Shown: positions 12,652 through 25,178, numbered from the stretch's first letter. The stretch: DNA of 64,000 bases from Elymus sibiricus (GCA_039707655.1 CM077665.1:310434486-310498485), one strand, 5' to 3'. Translations and numbers: made by a program. The notes: generated by a model not told the origin, from the letters alone.

Positions 12652-13718
12652 GGCCTTGCCTAATTTAATCAATGAAGGTATACTCAATCTAGAAGGTATA
12701 TTGCATAAACTAACCATCCATTCAAGCACACCCCATTCGACCCTATCAACAAGGGATTATCAATTTGTTATATAGCCATCTAGCTCAGACAAAAGAGGTA
12801 GTGACACTGTACACATTGGATGTGCTTGGAGAAGGATGGGTAAGTTGCTGGGTCCAACCATTGAAGGTCATGCCATGAGCATTTGCCTCAAACACATCAC
12901 CACCGGCTCAGAGTTGGTGTATGTATGTACCTATCGGGGCTGGATGGCCGCAAAGACATCATCACAAGTTTTCACCCTAGAAAAAATATTATCAATTGAT
13001 GTTCAAAGCATCAAAAAATTAGGCATCATATACCCCGATAAAGGCTAGAGAGGAAAATCCCTCGTGAACGGTGGGAGTAAATCAAAGGTTGCATCGAACA
13101 ACAGTGAACTTGAGTGGAAGATGTGGCACCGGCTCCTTCCAAGAAGTTACCACATGACATACATGGCCACCTACGGCTTTAGATGGTGAACATAAAGTTG
13201 CTTTCAGGTACTATATATATCCAATGTAATAGTCTAGCATTACTGTCAGTCCTTTTTTCCAGGAAGATGTTTCCGTAGGGGAAAGTATTGTAGCCATGTC
13301 CTATACCTTTATACCACATGACTAGATTCATTTGCTTTTCACACTTCTATAACTTGTGTAATTTTTTGGTCTTCTTAATAAAATCAGAGGAATCTTCATA
13401 TATTATTTAAAAAAATAGTGTTTATAATATTTTCTAATCGTTCATCGGAAATATTTCTTCTGTAGCTACTACTAGATGTTTGATTGAGAGGCGATTTCCT
13501 ATGCATGGTGGCAGCTACACACCCATTGGCATAAGTGGCTTTTTATATATATGAGTTGTCGGATTTCTTATGGCACTGACACAAGTGCATTTTTTGTGTT
13601 GAAAAGTTTTTTTCTCACTTCTCTTTGTATTTTTTATTACCTTTTTGACACAAGTGCCTTTTCATTGTGTAGAAAGGGCCTTTTCTTGTCTTTGTATTTT
13701 TGGTTGCCTTTTTGACAT
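12652..13718. other. Unassigned intergenic sequence with a degenerate 68 bp repeat
   Basis: No recognisable gene or element was found. An open frame at 12836-13048 (+) has no motif I know. Near the right end, GACACAAGTGCnTTTT units recur at about 13578, 13647 and 13714, spacing 67-69 bp, each preceded by a CTTTGTATTTTT-like stretch: a degenerate tandem array. The first LINE inserted into the third unit. A TTCTTAATAAAAT segment near 13372 resembles the 3' tails of plant LINEs but could not be extended. Confidence 0.5.
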
Positions 13719-13734
13719 AATTGTGTGGTTGCTT
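13719..13734. repeat. Target-site duplication of LINE 1, left copy
   Basis: AATTGTGTGGTTGCTT here and AATTGTGTGTTTGCTT at 20816-20831 differ at one base in 16. They mark the LINE insertion. Confidence 0.88.
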
Positions 13735-13916
13735 TAGATAAAAGGCATCAGCCCGACTTTATAGATAAAGTCACCAGGCAGCATTCACCACAGGATAAAC
13801 AACCAGAGTTTCACAGATAGAGAGTACTTAAGCAAGTAGTACATGGCTCCCGGGCCAACAAACGGCATGTAGGCCAAGCTAGAAATGCAGCATGGAAAAA
13901 TGAACCACCGAGTCCA

Positions 13917-16900
13917 CTAATCGCCATTCTGGAGTTGCGAGAGGTAGGTAGCAGAAGCCCGAATCTTGGAGATCATCAAGTCAAAAGCATCGCGGTCGGA
14001 CTCCTTCGTCAATAATATCCACTGCTGCATGAATATGCAAGATTTAAATAAGAAATCAACATGCTTAGTAGGAAAAATATGATCGATAGTGAGTTTGTTC
14101 CTAATGTTCCATGAAGACCAGCAGACCGCTGCAAAACCGGCCCAAAACAATCGTTTAGAGGCCCCAACCAGACCAAAGGCCAGGGTTCTGAGCTCCGAGA
14201 AGGATGAAGGGTTCCAAGACACATGGAGCCAGGACCTGATGCCGCACCCAACAAGTTAGCCAAAACACACTTAAAAAAGATGTGCTCCGTGTCCTCAAGG
14301 TCGCCACAAAGCACACACCTATCGGACCCGGGACCATTATGCTTAAGAATTTGGTCAGCGGCCGGCAACCGCCCTCTAAAGGCCTACCACAGAAAGATCT
14401 TAATCTTAGGAGGAACTCGAGCTCGCCAAATCACCTTGAACCTATTAGTAGGAGAGCCAGATATGAGCTTAGCGTAAAGAGACTTGACCGAAAAGCACCC
14501 TAAAGCAGAGTGGGGCCAGACCACCGAATCCTCCCCTCTGAGAGCACGGGGATGCGGGCAACAAGACGTTGCCAGTCATCCAACTCTACAGGAGAAAGAG
14601 AGCGTCGAAGGGCCAGATCCCAGTTGTTGTCGGAGAGCTCGGAGATAGAGATCTCCGGGTCAGGACAATACGAAAATAAAACCGGAAAGGAAACAGCAAG
14701 GGGAGAATCACCGCACCACCAATCAAGCCAAAAGCGAGTGGATTTGCCGTTATGAACTACAAATTCGACAAGAGACTTAAACACCGGGCGAAGTTTGACA
14801 AGATCTTTCTAGAATTGCAAACCGCCAGCGGAAGATGCAAACATGGGGCTGGAAACAGGGAAGTATTTAGCGCGGAGGAGGTTGAGCCAGAGGGGATTCT
14901 CCGAAGTAGTCATGATTTTCCACCACCATTTGATGATCAGGCATTTGTTCATGGTCATGTTGTCCAAAATACCCAACCCCCCAAGGTTCTTGGGCCTACA
15001 AATCTGCTTCCATTTGACCAGTCTATCTTTACGATGATTGTCCACCGTGTTCCAGTAAAACTCACCTCTGTGCTTATCCAAACCCGCATGTGTACCAGTA
15101 GAGAGAAGGTAGAAGCCCATCAAGAACATGGAGAGGGAGGAGAGGCAAGCATGAATGAGAGGCCGGGAGGGCAACACTCGATTGCCCACTTTCGAGACCA
15201 CAGGAGCAAAATCTTTGGCGAGCAGCTTTTCAGGAGAAATCGGGAGGCCGGGATATTTAAAGGGGAAGGAGCCCAGGGAGAAATTGAGGAGATGAGAGAC
15301 CCGCCTAGCCTCGGCCTCCGACACACCTGTGACAATGACTTCACTCTTCGCAAAATTAATCTTAAGCCCCGAAAGGGCCTCAAAGCAAAGCAGCAGAAAC
15401 TTGAGGTGGACAAGGCAGCCATCGTTAAGCTCAACCATGACAATCGTGTCATCTGCATATTGGAGATGAGTGACACCCTACGGGACCAAGTGGGAGCTTA
15501 CGGGAGAGATGTGCCCGGCTTCGGCCGCCCGAGATAGGATCTGGGATAGGGCATCCGCAACGAAGTTAAACAAGAGGGGAGAGGCAGGGTCCCCTTGCCT
15601 CGGGCCCCTACCATTGGCGAAGTTGCTGACCCTGCCGTTGTCCGAGACCGCAGTGTGCCCTCCCGACACCAGCTGCATAATTCTGTGAACGATCGCCCCA
15701 TCGAAACCTTTAGCCAACAGAACTTGCCGAAGGAATTTCCAGCTAACTGAGTCATAGGCCTTCTCAAAATCAAGTTTGAGGATAACCGCTTTGGTGCCCC
15801 GAACGCGAATACCATGAATAATTTCGTGGAGACTAAGGATGCCATCCAATATGAACCTCCCTTTGACGAAGGCAGATTGAAAGGGACTAAGGACCCGATG
15901 GGCGATAGGGTAGAGGCGTGTGGCCAAGCCTTTGGCCGGGAATTTCGCAAAATTGTTAATCAGGTCGATAGGTCTAAATTGAGAGATCAGGTCTGCACCC
16001 TTGACTTTAGGAATGAGGGAGATAACCGCATAGTTCAGCCGAGATATGTCAACCATGCCCAGCCAGAAACCTTGTATAACAGCGCAGACGAGGCTTCCCA
16101 GCTGGGGCCAGAACTTTCTAAAGAAGGGGATGGACAAAGGGCCCGACGCCAAGTGAGGATTGGCCCAGCGGATGGTATCGAAAATCTCTTCATCAGACAT
16201 GGGGATGATCAGAGCAGCATTCTCCTCAGAATTGACCATCTTGTGAGAATCCCAGAAGGAGGGAGCTAGCATAAAGCCTAACTCAGGCTTGGCCGAAAGA
16301 AGGGAAGAGAAGAATTCCACAACATGAGACATAATCAGGTTCTGGTCCGAGACCCTGACATTGTTGATCATCAAGCTATCAATCGAGCATCGTCTGAGTC
16401 TACCATTAGCAATGGCGAAGAAGTTGGCCGAGGGAGAGTCTCCTTTCAGCGTCCAGTTAATGGTTCCCCTTTGGCGCCAGTAGATTTCGGCCTGGCGATG
16501 CAACTGCATCAAGGCCTCTTCGAGGGAATACCTCAACTGCCACTCCTGGTAGGATATCACAGGGCCGTCTGCCGTGGCATCCAACGAGTTGATTTGATCA
16601 GTTAATCGAACCTTAACCCTGCGTGCTTTAGTCACCCTATTGCGGGCCCAACCCCACAGGAATTTACGAAGCAGATAAGAGCAATTATGCCAGTCATCCA
16701 TAGGGCCATAGGAGAGCCTTCCACTAGACAGAAAGGAGGAGATCTTAGTGGAGATCAGGTCCCCGAAGCCATCGATCAAGAGCCAAGAAGCATAGAACTA
16801 GAAGCGGGGGGGGGGGGGGGGGGGGAGAGGAATTAGATTGGAGCCCGGTATCAAGGATAAGAGGAGCGTGGTTTGAGCCAACAATAGGTTTAGCTTTCAG

Positions 16901-17542
16901 CAGGGCACGAGGAAACAAGGCGTCCCAGCCAGAGCAAACAAACACGCGGTCCAGGACAAAGCGAATAGGAACAGCGTGGTGATTTGTCCATGTAAATCGA
17001 GCTCCCACCCTAGGGATTTCGCGGATGGCACAATCACGAATGAAGTCATTGAAGGCATTAGCCTGGGGCCATGAGAAGATGCTATTATTCTTATCCGAAG
17101 GAGAGTGCAAGAGGTTAAAGTCGCCACCCACCAAGAGAGGAATGGTACACGCATCAATCTTATTTGAGATCTCGTCAAGAAACAGCGAGGAAAGGGAATG
17201 ATCCACAGGCCCATACACCACCATGACCTCCCATAGCACATTCAGTTGGCGATGAAACACAACAGAGCTTGCCCAAAAAACACCGTGATCAAAAGCCACA
17301 AAATCAAAAACCTCATGGTTAGTCCCAATCAGGATCCCACCAGAATGACCAGAGGAGGGGAGGAAGTTCCAATCGAATTTATCGGCACCCGCAACCGCGG
17401 AGAGCTCGTTAGGGGAGAAAGATCCTTTGAAAGTTTCAACCAACCCTACTATGTCAATAACGTCACCCCGAACCACATCTCTCAACTGGTCTCTGCGCCC
17501 CCTAGCGCCGAAACCCCTAATATTCCAGAATAAAGCCCTTAT
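13917..17542 (-). pseudogene. LINE 1 ORF2: endonuclease / reverse transcriptase remnant
   Basis: Domains run in LINE order on the minus strand. An AP-type endonuclease (about 16830-17540) has WNIRGFG, GGDFNLL, a FTWTN...LDRVF segment and GSNHAPL. The RT (about 14800-16780) has LKLDFEKAYDSVSW, GPRQGDPASPLLFN and, after a frameshift near 15475, the YADD box. A zf-RVT domain (about 14009-14370) has CVLCGDLEDTEHIFFKC. It would nick target DNA and prime reverse transcription there. The relative at 40668 starts ORF2 with ATGA overlapping the ORF1 stop; here that ATG is ATA. Frame breaks lie at the G20 run, before YADD and in the zf-RVT part. Confidence 0.9.
16806..16825. repeat. Homopolymer run of 20 G
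   Basis: A run of 20 G (minus strand C, proline codons) lies between the endonuclease and RT parts of LINE 1 ORF2. The frame differs on its two sides. Length may be biologically unstable or mis-assembled. Confidence 0.9.
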
Positions 17543-20500
17543 CTAGTAGACAGATTTTTGATGCGGAGGCTCGACCTGCACGGGGTCACGCAGGATTTGG
17601 GACGCCTAGAAGAACCCCGCTTAACGAGTGACAGGGCATCCTGACCCCTATCAGCACCCCCATCGGTTCCACCGGCCACAACCGTGGAACCCACACCCGA
17701 AGCCGCAATGTCTTTGGCCTTGGCAATGGCAACCTGGGCGACTTCGTTAGCCCGCACTAAAGCCAGAATGGAAGAAGGAGACCATAAGCCAGCCTCAAAC
17801 GTAATACCCACATCCGCTAAAACTTGCGACAAATGTTCATCCGAACGAGAGGGAAGAACCAGCCAAACAGGGGAAGATATCGAAGGAGGGGGGAGAGGGA
17901 GGTGAAATACCTGGAGGGGGGAGATCCTTGGTCGCCACACGCCGCGCCGCCCGATCGGCCACCCGGTCACCGCTAAGCTGGACCCTGCGGCTCTTGCGGG
18001 CGGTGGAGGTGGGAGACCGAATTGGTGAGGAGCACACCATCTGGGGGGAGAAGCCGCTGCAGGAGCAGACGCTGGGCCGGACGCAGCGCCCATATCATCC
18101 TCCAGGCGCCAGCAAAGGCCGGCCATCGACTACTTGGATCCCGCCGAGGCCCTGCTGCGCGCGGAGAATTTCCTGACAGAAGACTTCTTCTTGCTCGCAC
18201 GTGCAGCCTGGACCCAGGAAGGAGAGACCTAGAGATCCTCGATACCGGTGAGAGATGGGGAGGCAGGGCGGGCTGGCAGATTGGAGCAAACACCCGAGAT
18301 TGGGGTACCCCCCCCCAGAGTAGGGGCACTCGGTGCCTTCGCTGCCTGCCCCTCCCGGCCCACCGACTTGGCACCAGCGGCCCCCTTCGGAGAACCATCA
18401 ACGGGGGCATAATCCTTCAACACATCCCGCCCATCTAAGCCCAGGTCATCCCATTCAGAGCGGGTGAAGTGCAGGCAACCATCCCCATTGGGTTTGGACG
18501 CACCATCGGTGTCACCCCCGTGCTCGTCATGCGGGGAAGGTCTAGGCGGAGGGTGAGGAGGTGGGATCTGGTGATTCACCGCCCCCTCAGCACGGACCCG
18601 GAACCGAGGACCCTCGGAGGAAGGGAAGACATCAATGGAGCCATGGACACAGAGAGGATCAACGCACCACACCTTGATGCGAGCCGGGACAAGGAACTGC
18701 AAAGACTCGGGGTCAACTTCAATGGGCTTGCCAATCAGAATACCGAAGGCCATGAGGAAGGAGGTGGATCGCAGGGCAGGAGGGACATCATCAACAAGGA
18801 CCCAGATTTCCGAAAGTGGTGGAACAGGTTTAGAGCCATTGGACGCAGCCTTGACAGAGACCACAAGCTGTTTGAGCGGGAGAGTGAAGCTAGTACAGGA
18901 GGAAATCATCTTGAGGCTTTCTTTGGAAGGGAAGACAACATCAAACTCAAAGTCTGAGAGTTGGCGGATCTGCCAGTCCCACCCATCAACATCCCACATT
19001 TTCAGCTCATCGAGGAGGGTTTGGGGGGAGATCTTCTGGTCTTTGACAGTGATAAATGTAGCATTGGAGAGGGCAGGAGCCACAACCACCTGAGGGATTT
19101 TGATGTCAAGGGAAAAGAAAGAGCAGCCAGGAAGCCCAAGACCATAGTGCACGAAAGCGGCCGGCTTGCTCCTGTTCTAGCAGTCCACAGTGAGATGGCC
19201 CTCCTCCCTGTAGATGAGGCAGAAGGGGGGGTTGCCGCATCGAGATTGGAAAGCAAAGCATGTGAGAGTGGGATTGGAGACATGGGAGGAAGGAGGTGGA
19301 CGAGACGGAGGGGGAGGGGGGAGGGAGGATGCCATCTCCAAGACCGACGGAAGAAGATCCAGCAACCGCTGGGTTGGTGCGCCGATTCTTGAAGCCTGTT
19401 GAAGTGGAACCAAAGCCTCTGCGCGGCGGTTGGCGACCGCCGAAGCCCGCACCCGCCGCCGGCGCACGAGCCGGCGGCCGCACCGGAGCCGATGACCCGC
19501 GGGGAGGTGGGGCGCACGTCGCAGCACCAGAAGCACCCACCCCACTCGCCGTAGCCGCGGCCTTCCACGGATCTGCTGCCTGCCAGGATGAACCACCCGC
19601 CAGATCTGAGGAACCCGTGCCACCGGAACCAGGTGGAGCAGACCCAGCACCGTCCGCCATGGCCGCCTCCGAGCGGGCCCGCTCGTCGCGCTGCAGCCAC
19701 TCCGACCCGGCCTTCCAGGCCTCGTGCTCCCGAGCCACCTGCTCGTGCGCCGTCTGCTCCGCCTGGAGCTTGGAGCGAAGGGCGGCCTCATAGTCCAGAT
19801 CCGCGCCCGCCTCCGACAAGCGCTCCAGCCGGCACTTCTGGCCATAGACGGCCTCGAAGGACGAGCCTCGTGACCGATCCATGGCAACCACCGCAGTGAA
19901 CGAAAGGGAGAGGGGAGGGGGAGGAGCGGATATGCGGAAGGTGCGAATGGGGAAACGCAAGCGGCGCAAGTCAGAGGAAGAGGCAGGAAACCCTAGAAAA
20001 GGTGGTATTGCGCCCTTGCGTACCCATATGTAACAATAGCTCACCAGGCCAGGGCCTGGGCCGCCAGAGCCGGTCGAGACGCACACGACAGGCTGGGAGT
20101 GGGCCGCCCGAGGCCCAGAGCCCAGGGAAGGGAGAGGGGGGAAGGAGAGAGGAGACACAATAGGCGGAGGCCCAACAGGCACAAGATGAGGCGGGATAGA
20201 CCGCACTAGGCACCCACTAGCCACCTGGCAGGCCGCCAGATCTAGGGTAGGCACCAACCCCAGATCCACCGCTGCCGGTAGGCACGTAGCCGGTAGCTGA
20301 ACCGCCGTGGACGCCGAAGAGGGGGAAGGTGAACGAGATCCCACCACCATAGACACGCCACGGCCGGGCCCCGAGCCCAAGACGCCATGGTCCGATGAGG
20401 CAGCACGAATCTTACCAGATGCCCGATGGCGACGCGAGAACCGAACCCAGCCTGGCTCCCCCGACGCCAAGAAGGCAGGCCGGCCGCATCCACCCGACGC

Positions 20501-20806
20501 AAACTTCTGCGCCTCCCTCGTACCCGTCGGTGCTGCAGGCCGGAGGGGGGTTGGGGTCAACAGATCCGAATCAGAGGCCAAATCTTCCACGTCGAGGCTG
20601 AGTGCCCAGAACCTGTTGACTGAGTGCGAGACGCAGGGAGGAGAGCAGGAAGGAGAGGATGAGGGAGCCTCCAGGGAGATCGAACCCACCAAGGTCGGCA
20701 GCCGGCGAGCGCCTGACTGAGAAGGGACCGGCGGCGGGGCCAGGATGGAGGGGGTCGCCGCCGCAGGGGTTGGGGACGAGGGGGGGAGAGGGGGGGGAGA
20801 AGCCAT
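17539..20806 (-). pseudogene. LINE 1 ORF1: gag-like nucleic-acid-binding protein remnant
   Basis: ORF1 starts at ATG 20806 (MASPPPLPP) with a long proline/serine-rich and charged N-terminal half, then a CCHC knuckle (near 19180-19250, including CLIYREEGHLTVDC). It continues with a domain carrying DGWDWQIRQLSDFEF and VVFPSKESLKMI (18229-19152), resembling the DUF4283-type region of plant LINE ORF1. The basic end is SCVTPCRSSLRIKNL, stopping at 17539-17541. Several frame changes break it. The same landmarks recur in the second copy at 40665-44036, which supports the family assignment. It probably coats element RNA. Confidence 0.8.
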
Positions 20807-20815
20807 CAACAATCC

Positions 20816-20831
20816 AATTGTGTGTTTGCTT
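20816..20831. repeat. Target-site duplication of LINE 1, right copy
   Basis: AATTGTGTGTTTGCTT matches 13719-13734 with one mismatch and sits directly against the LINE 5' end. Confidence 0.88.
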
Positions 20832-21071
20832 GCCTGGTTGGTCCAAAGTCACGATATTTTTGTTATATAGTTATGTTTTATAGTCCAAAAGAATTTACCA
20901 AAATAACTAAAGATAAAAATTGGGACCATACGTAGCTATCACCATGGGTAGCAAATTATTTCCGATGTTTGATTTTCTTATAAATTACACGATGAAAGGA
21001 GACCAATCGAGCACTTGACGAGCATAACAACAGAAATATACTGTCAACGTAAGTGTACATATGCATGAAGC

Positions 21072-21352
21072 TCACATCTCAACTATGATCTTTCCTGTCG
21101 CGTGCCCGCTCATACTCTTCTCCCACGTGTTCGCTACCTTCTCGAATGGATGCCGTGGGTTGACAACTGTGTTGACTTTCCCTTCTTTCACCAACTCGAG
21201 CAGAAACCTCAGGCCCTCCTTCCATCGATTTGATCATGATGGACAACTTCTTCTTGGAGAAAAACGTCAGAGTTGATGTGAAAAATTCCAAAAGTTGGTA
21301 GTTATGTCGACGACTCTGCCAGGGCAGTTGAGGGTCGGCTTGAAGGCCGACT
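21072..21352 (-). pseudogene. C-terminal remnant of a quinone-oxidoreductase-like (MDR family) gene
   Basis: On the minus strand three short frames form one colinear protein end. CPGRVVDITTNFWNF comes first, then TLTFFSKKKLSIMIKS, then FLLELVKEGKVNTVV followed by HPFEKVANTWEKSMSGHATGKIIVEM and a TGA stop at 21072-21074. The pattern (F-SKK, L-VKEGK, HP--KA---W-KS--GHATGKI) is that of plant zinc-independent medium-chain dehydrogenases such as the chloroplast envelope quinone oxidoreductase homologue, which reduce quinones or enones with NADPH. Two single-base shifts separate the frames, so this is not functional. The N-terminal three quarters are absent: a LINE 3' end abuts at 21354. The true gene or parent copy is elsewhere. 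Confidence 0.75.
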
Positions 21353-21353
21353 A

Positions 21354-23065
21354 GTTTTTTTAGAAAAGGAGGATCACCCCCATCCTTTTCATCAGACTGA
21401 TGCATGGAGTCCTATTATTAAGCAAAGTATCTGAAAAGTCTGCGATCTAGTACAAACTCGGTCGGAGCTAAAAAAATAAAACATGATAAAAGTTTTAAAA
21501 TAGGACGAGATGACTAAACACCTAGCCTATTATTGGACCGACATTCAAACCGGTTGTAGACAACCCGAGCTACCATCTCCCATCAGGTAGACCCAGTAAC
21601 CAAAGGCTCACTGGCTTCCGCAAGAGGGAGTAACGACCACATACGGATCCAAGTAGTGGACCTGTAGATAACCTGCAAAAAAATTATTCGAGTTTGTCTG
21701 TTAAAAACCATATCATTTTTGCAGTTCCATATAGCCCAAAGTGATGCACATACTCCTATCCGAATATGTCTCGCAGTATTTGGCTCTACTCCATTTATCC
21801 ACGTCCCAAATAACGTGTGAATACTATTTGGAGGGATGATATTAAGTCAATATGAATCGAATGCCATAATAGTTTGGCGAGCAGACAATCGAGAAAGAGG
21901 TGTTTAATAATTTCATCCTGATCACAAAAGCAGCATCATTGACTAGCCTCCCAACTTCGCTTTGCCAAGTTATCCTTAGTCAGAATCACCTCCTTGTGAA
22001 CAAACCACATGAAGAATTTAATTCTTAAAGCCACTTTAATCTTCTAAATATGTATCAATTTTGGAATTGGACCAGAGTCAATTAGGTCTACATACATAGA
22101 TTTCACTGAGAAGATTTTGTTCATAGATAATCTTTAGTGAATAGTATCTGGCTCATGAAAGAGGTGAACGTCCATCAACCTCTGCACCAGATGTAGCCAT
22201 GTGTCCCATCGGTCTCCTACTAAAGGTATCCAGAATTAAATGTTTAGGGGAGTATACTGTAGCAACATAAGCCTCCTTACGTTGTATAATATTATACAAA
22301 GACGGATATTGTGTGGCTAGACGAGCCTCCCCTAACCAAGTCCTCCTAGAATCTAGTCGAATTGATGTTTCCAAGGATGTATTTAGTTATATGGAAGAAG
22401 GGCACTTTCGTTCTCATTAACCCCTTCCAAAAAGGTGAATCATTGGGTCTAACGGTAATCTGGGACAAGGTCTTAGATTGTAGGTACTTATTACACAAAA
22501 TTTGTACCCACTTGCCTTCAGTCTCAACAGAAAGCATGTAAACATTTACGGAAGGCATCTATTCTTTACCTCTAAATTATCAATCCCGAGCCCTGGTCCT
22601 TCGGTCTATAAATGATATCCCACTTAGTAAGCCTATACTTTCTCTTTATTTCATTGCATTGCCAAAAAAATTGTGATCGATAGAAATCTAACCTTTTGCG
22701 TACCCCTACAGTTACTTCAAACAAAGACAAAAGGAACATTGGCATACTCGTGAACACTGATTTTATCAGTACCAACTGGCCACCGTATAAGACATAAGCT
22801 TGCCCTTCTAGCAGCGTAGTTTTTTCTAAATCGATCTTCAATACACTTTCGCTCCTTATTAGAAAGATTGCGATGGTGAATCGGTATGCCCAGATAACTA
22901 AACGGTAGGGTACACAGTTCACATCCGAACAATTGTCTATAAGCATCATGTTCATGTTTGGCTCTCCCAAAACAGAACAATTCACTTTTGTTAAAATTAA
23001 TCTTCAATCCCGACAATTGTTTTAATAGGCATAGCACGAGCTTCATATTTGGGCACGCTTGTACG
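21354..23065 (-). mobile_element. LINE 2-family fragment, RT C-terminus to 3' tail
   Basis: Read on the minus strand this begins within an RT at LKQLSGLKINFNKSELFCFG, continues with LPFSYLGIPIHHR, FYRSQFFWQ and YRLTKWDIIYRPKDQG. Next come KYLQSKTLSQ and SPFWKGLM, then a zf-RVT region with KFFMWFVHKEVIL and CCFCDQDE. It ends in a 3' UTR with TTAATAATAG...GGATGGGGGTGATCCTCC and an A tail (T7 at 21354-21360). It is 5'-truncated, lacking endonuclease and catalytic RT motifs, and has many stops. It belongs to a different LINE family from the one at 13735-20815. The insertion interrupts the oxidoreductase remnant. Confidence 0.85.
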
Positions 23066-23639
23066 CAAAGCAATGACCAAATGACTCGCCTAGGGCCTAA
23101 GCGGACTCTAGGCATGGCAAGCAAGAAATTGTACACTCAGGTGAGAAATCATGTCATATTGCACCGATAAATCGAATTGGCCATCCAATTGCAATAGCTG
23201 GTAGTTTACTCACTTATATTCTCTAACTCGGTATGTATACGCATATGCTATCCTAAATACAACCTGGTAGTTAAAATTGTACATCCGCATAGTCTCGCAT
23301 TTAAGCATCACCTGGGCACAAGGTGAAGGTCAGCCACCTCGCTTACGCTTAACACTTTCTTTAACCTTGCTACACGGTTTCAATATTACAGTCGCCTCAC
23401 CGGCTAAAAGAACTGCCTCCACTATATCATTAGAGACGGCTTTGTCACGTGGTGACGTAATAGCCTATGTTGGCCACTGCTAATGCTCATTTTTCTACTA
23501 CTGTGATGGGGTTACATTTCCTTGGGCTTTTTTATATTTGGTTGTACTTTGACTTGACAATTTTAACTTCTCTATTATACTTGTCTTTTTCTTTATCTTC
23601 TGGTCTTCGCGTTTGTATGGTTCGGATAACTAGGAGCCC
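23066..23639. other. Unassigned intergenic sequence
   Basis: AT-rich DNA between the LINE fragment and the LTR element. Its left boundary with the LINE is approximate. No ORF with known motifs, no terminal repeats and no RNA gene were recognised. Confidence 0.5.
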
Positions 23640-25167
23640 TGATACGTCTCCGTCGTATCTATAATTTTTGATTGTTTCATGCCAATATTCTACAACTTTC
23701 ATATACTTTTGGCAACTTTTTATACTATTTTTGGGACTAACATATTGATCCAGTGCCCAGTGCCAGTTCCTGTTTGTTGCATGTTTTTTGTTTCGCAGAA
23801 AATCCATATCAAACGAAGTTCAAACGGGATAAAAACTTACGGAGATTTTTTTGGAATATATGTGAATTTTGGGAAATGGAATCAACAAAAGGCGGTGCCC
23901 GAGGGGCCCACAAGCCATAGGGGCGCGCCCTGGGGGGTAGGGCGCGCCAGGGTGTCTTGTGGTCACCCCGTAAGGCGGTTGGAGCCCTTCTTTCGCCACA
24001 AGAAAGCTAATATCCGGATAAAAATCGTGTTAAAATTGCAGCCCAATCGGAATTACGAATCTCCAGGAATTTAAGAAACGGTGAAAGGCCAGAATCTGGG
24101 AAGGCAGAAACAGAAGGAAACAAAGAGAGAGATCTAATCTCGGAGGGGCTCCCGCCCCTCCGCCGCCATGGAAGCCAAGGACCAGAGGGGAAACCCTCCT
24201 CCCATGTAGGGGGGAGGTCAAGGAAGAAGAAGGAGGAGGGGGGCTCTCTCCCCCTCTCTCCCGGTGGCACCAGAACGTCGCCGGGGCCATCATCGTGACG
24301 GCGATCTACACCAACAACTTCGCCGCCGTCATCACCAACTCTCCCCCATCTATGCAGATGTTCAACACCTCTTCTCCCCGCTGTAATCTCTACTTAAACA
24401 TGGTGCTCAATGCTATATATTATTTCCCAATGATGTATGGCTATCCTATGATGTTTGAGTAGATCCGTTTTGTCCTATGGGTTGATTGATGATCATGATT
24501 GGTTTGAGTTGCATGTTTTATTATTGATGCTGTCCTATGGTGCTCTCCGTGTCGCGCAAGCGTGAGGGATCCCCGCTGTAGGGTTTGCAATATGTTCATG
24601 ATTCGCTTATGGTGGGTGGCGTGAGTGACAGAAGCACAGACCCGAGGAAGTAGGTTGTTTACGTATGGGAATAAAGAGGACTTGATACCTTATAATGCTA
24701 TGGTTGGGTTTTACCTTGATGAACTTTAGTAGTTGCGGATGCTTGCTAGAGTTCCAATCAGAAGTGCATATGATCCAAGTAGAGAAAGTATGTTAGCTTA
24801 TGCCTCTCCCTCATATAAAATTGCAATAATGATTACCGGTCTAGTTATTGATTGCCTAGGGACAAATAACTTTCTTGTGACAAAAAGCTCTCTACTAAGA
24901 CTAACTTAGTTGTTTCTTCATCTAAGCATCCCCTAGTTTTTATTTACGTGCTCTTTATTATCTTGCAAACCTATCCTATCACACCTACAAAGTACTTCTA
25001 GTTTCATACTTGTTCTAGGTAAAGCGAACGTTAAGCGTGCGTAGAGTTGTATCGGTGGTCCATAGAACTTTAGGGAATATTTGTTCTACCTTTAGATCCT
25101 CGTTGGGTTCGACACTCTTACTTATCGAGAAAGGCTTCAATTGATCCCCTATACTTGTGGGTTATCA
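23640..25167 (+). repeat. 5' LTR of the non-autonomous element
   Basis: The LTR begins TGATACGTCTCC and ends GGTTATCA. It matches 29617-31178 almost throughout. The 3' copy is 34 bp longer; the main difference is a partial duplication around GGTTGGGGTCCTTCTTTCGCC (about 29880-29930). Confidence 0.92.
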
Positions 25168-25178
25168 AGACCTTTTTC

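Larger units (their letters stand above)
13735..20815 (-). mobile_element. LINE 1, near full-length non-LTR retrotransposon (inactive)
   Basis: This 7.08 kb minus-strand LINE is bounded by a 16 bp target duplication. The order is a short leader, ORF1 (gag-like, zinc knuckle), ORF2 (AP endonuclease, reverse transcriptase, zf-RVT) and a 3' UTR ending at 13735. The first ATG of ORF1 lies only about ten bases inside the 5' boundary, suggesting nearly the whole element was copied. It is dead: a G20 run at 16806-16825 breaks the endonuclease-RT frame, a +1 shift precedes the YADD motif, ORF1 is frameshifted, and the ORF2 start codon is ATA. Confidence 0.9.

Noticed and set aside
18022..20720. Several long plus-strand frames (for example 18022-18438, 19296-19793, 20307-20720)
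   Set aside because: Antisense to the GC-rich LINE ORF1; the minus strand carries the conserved knuckle and domain motifs shared with the second copy.
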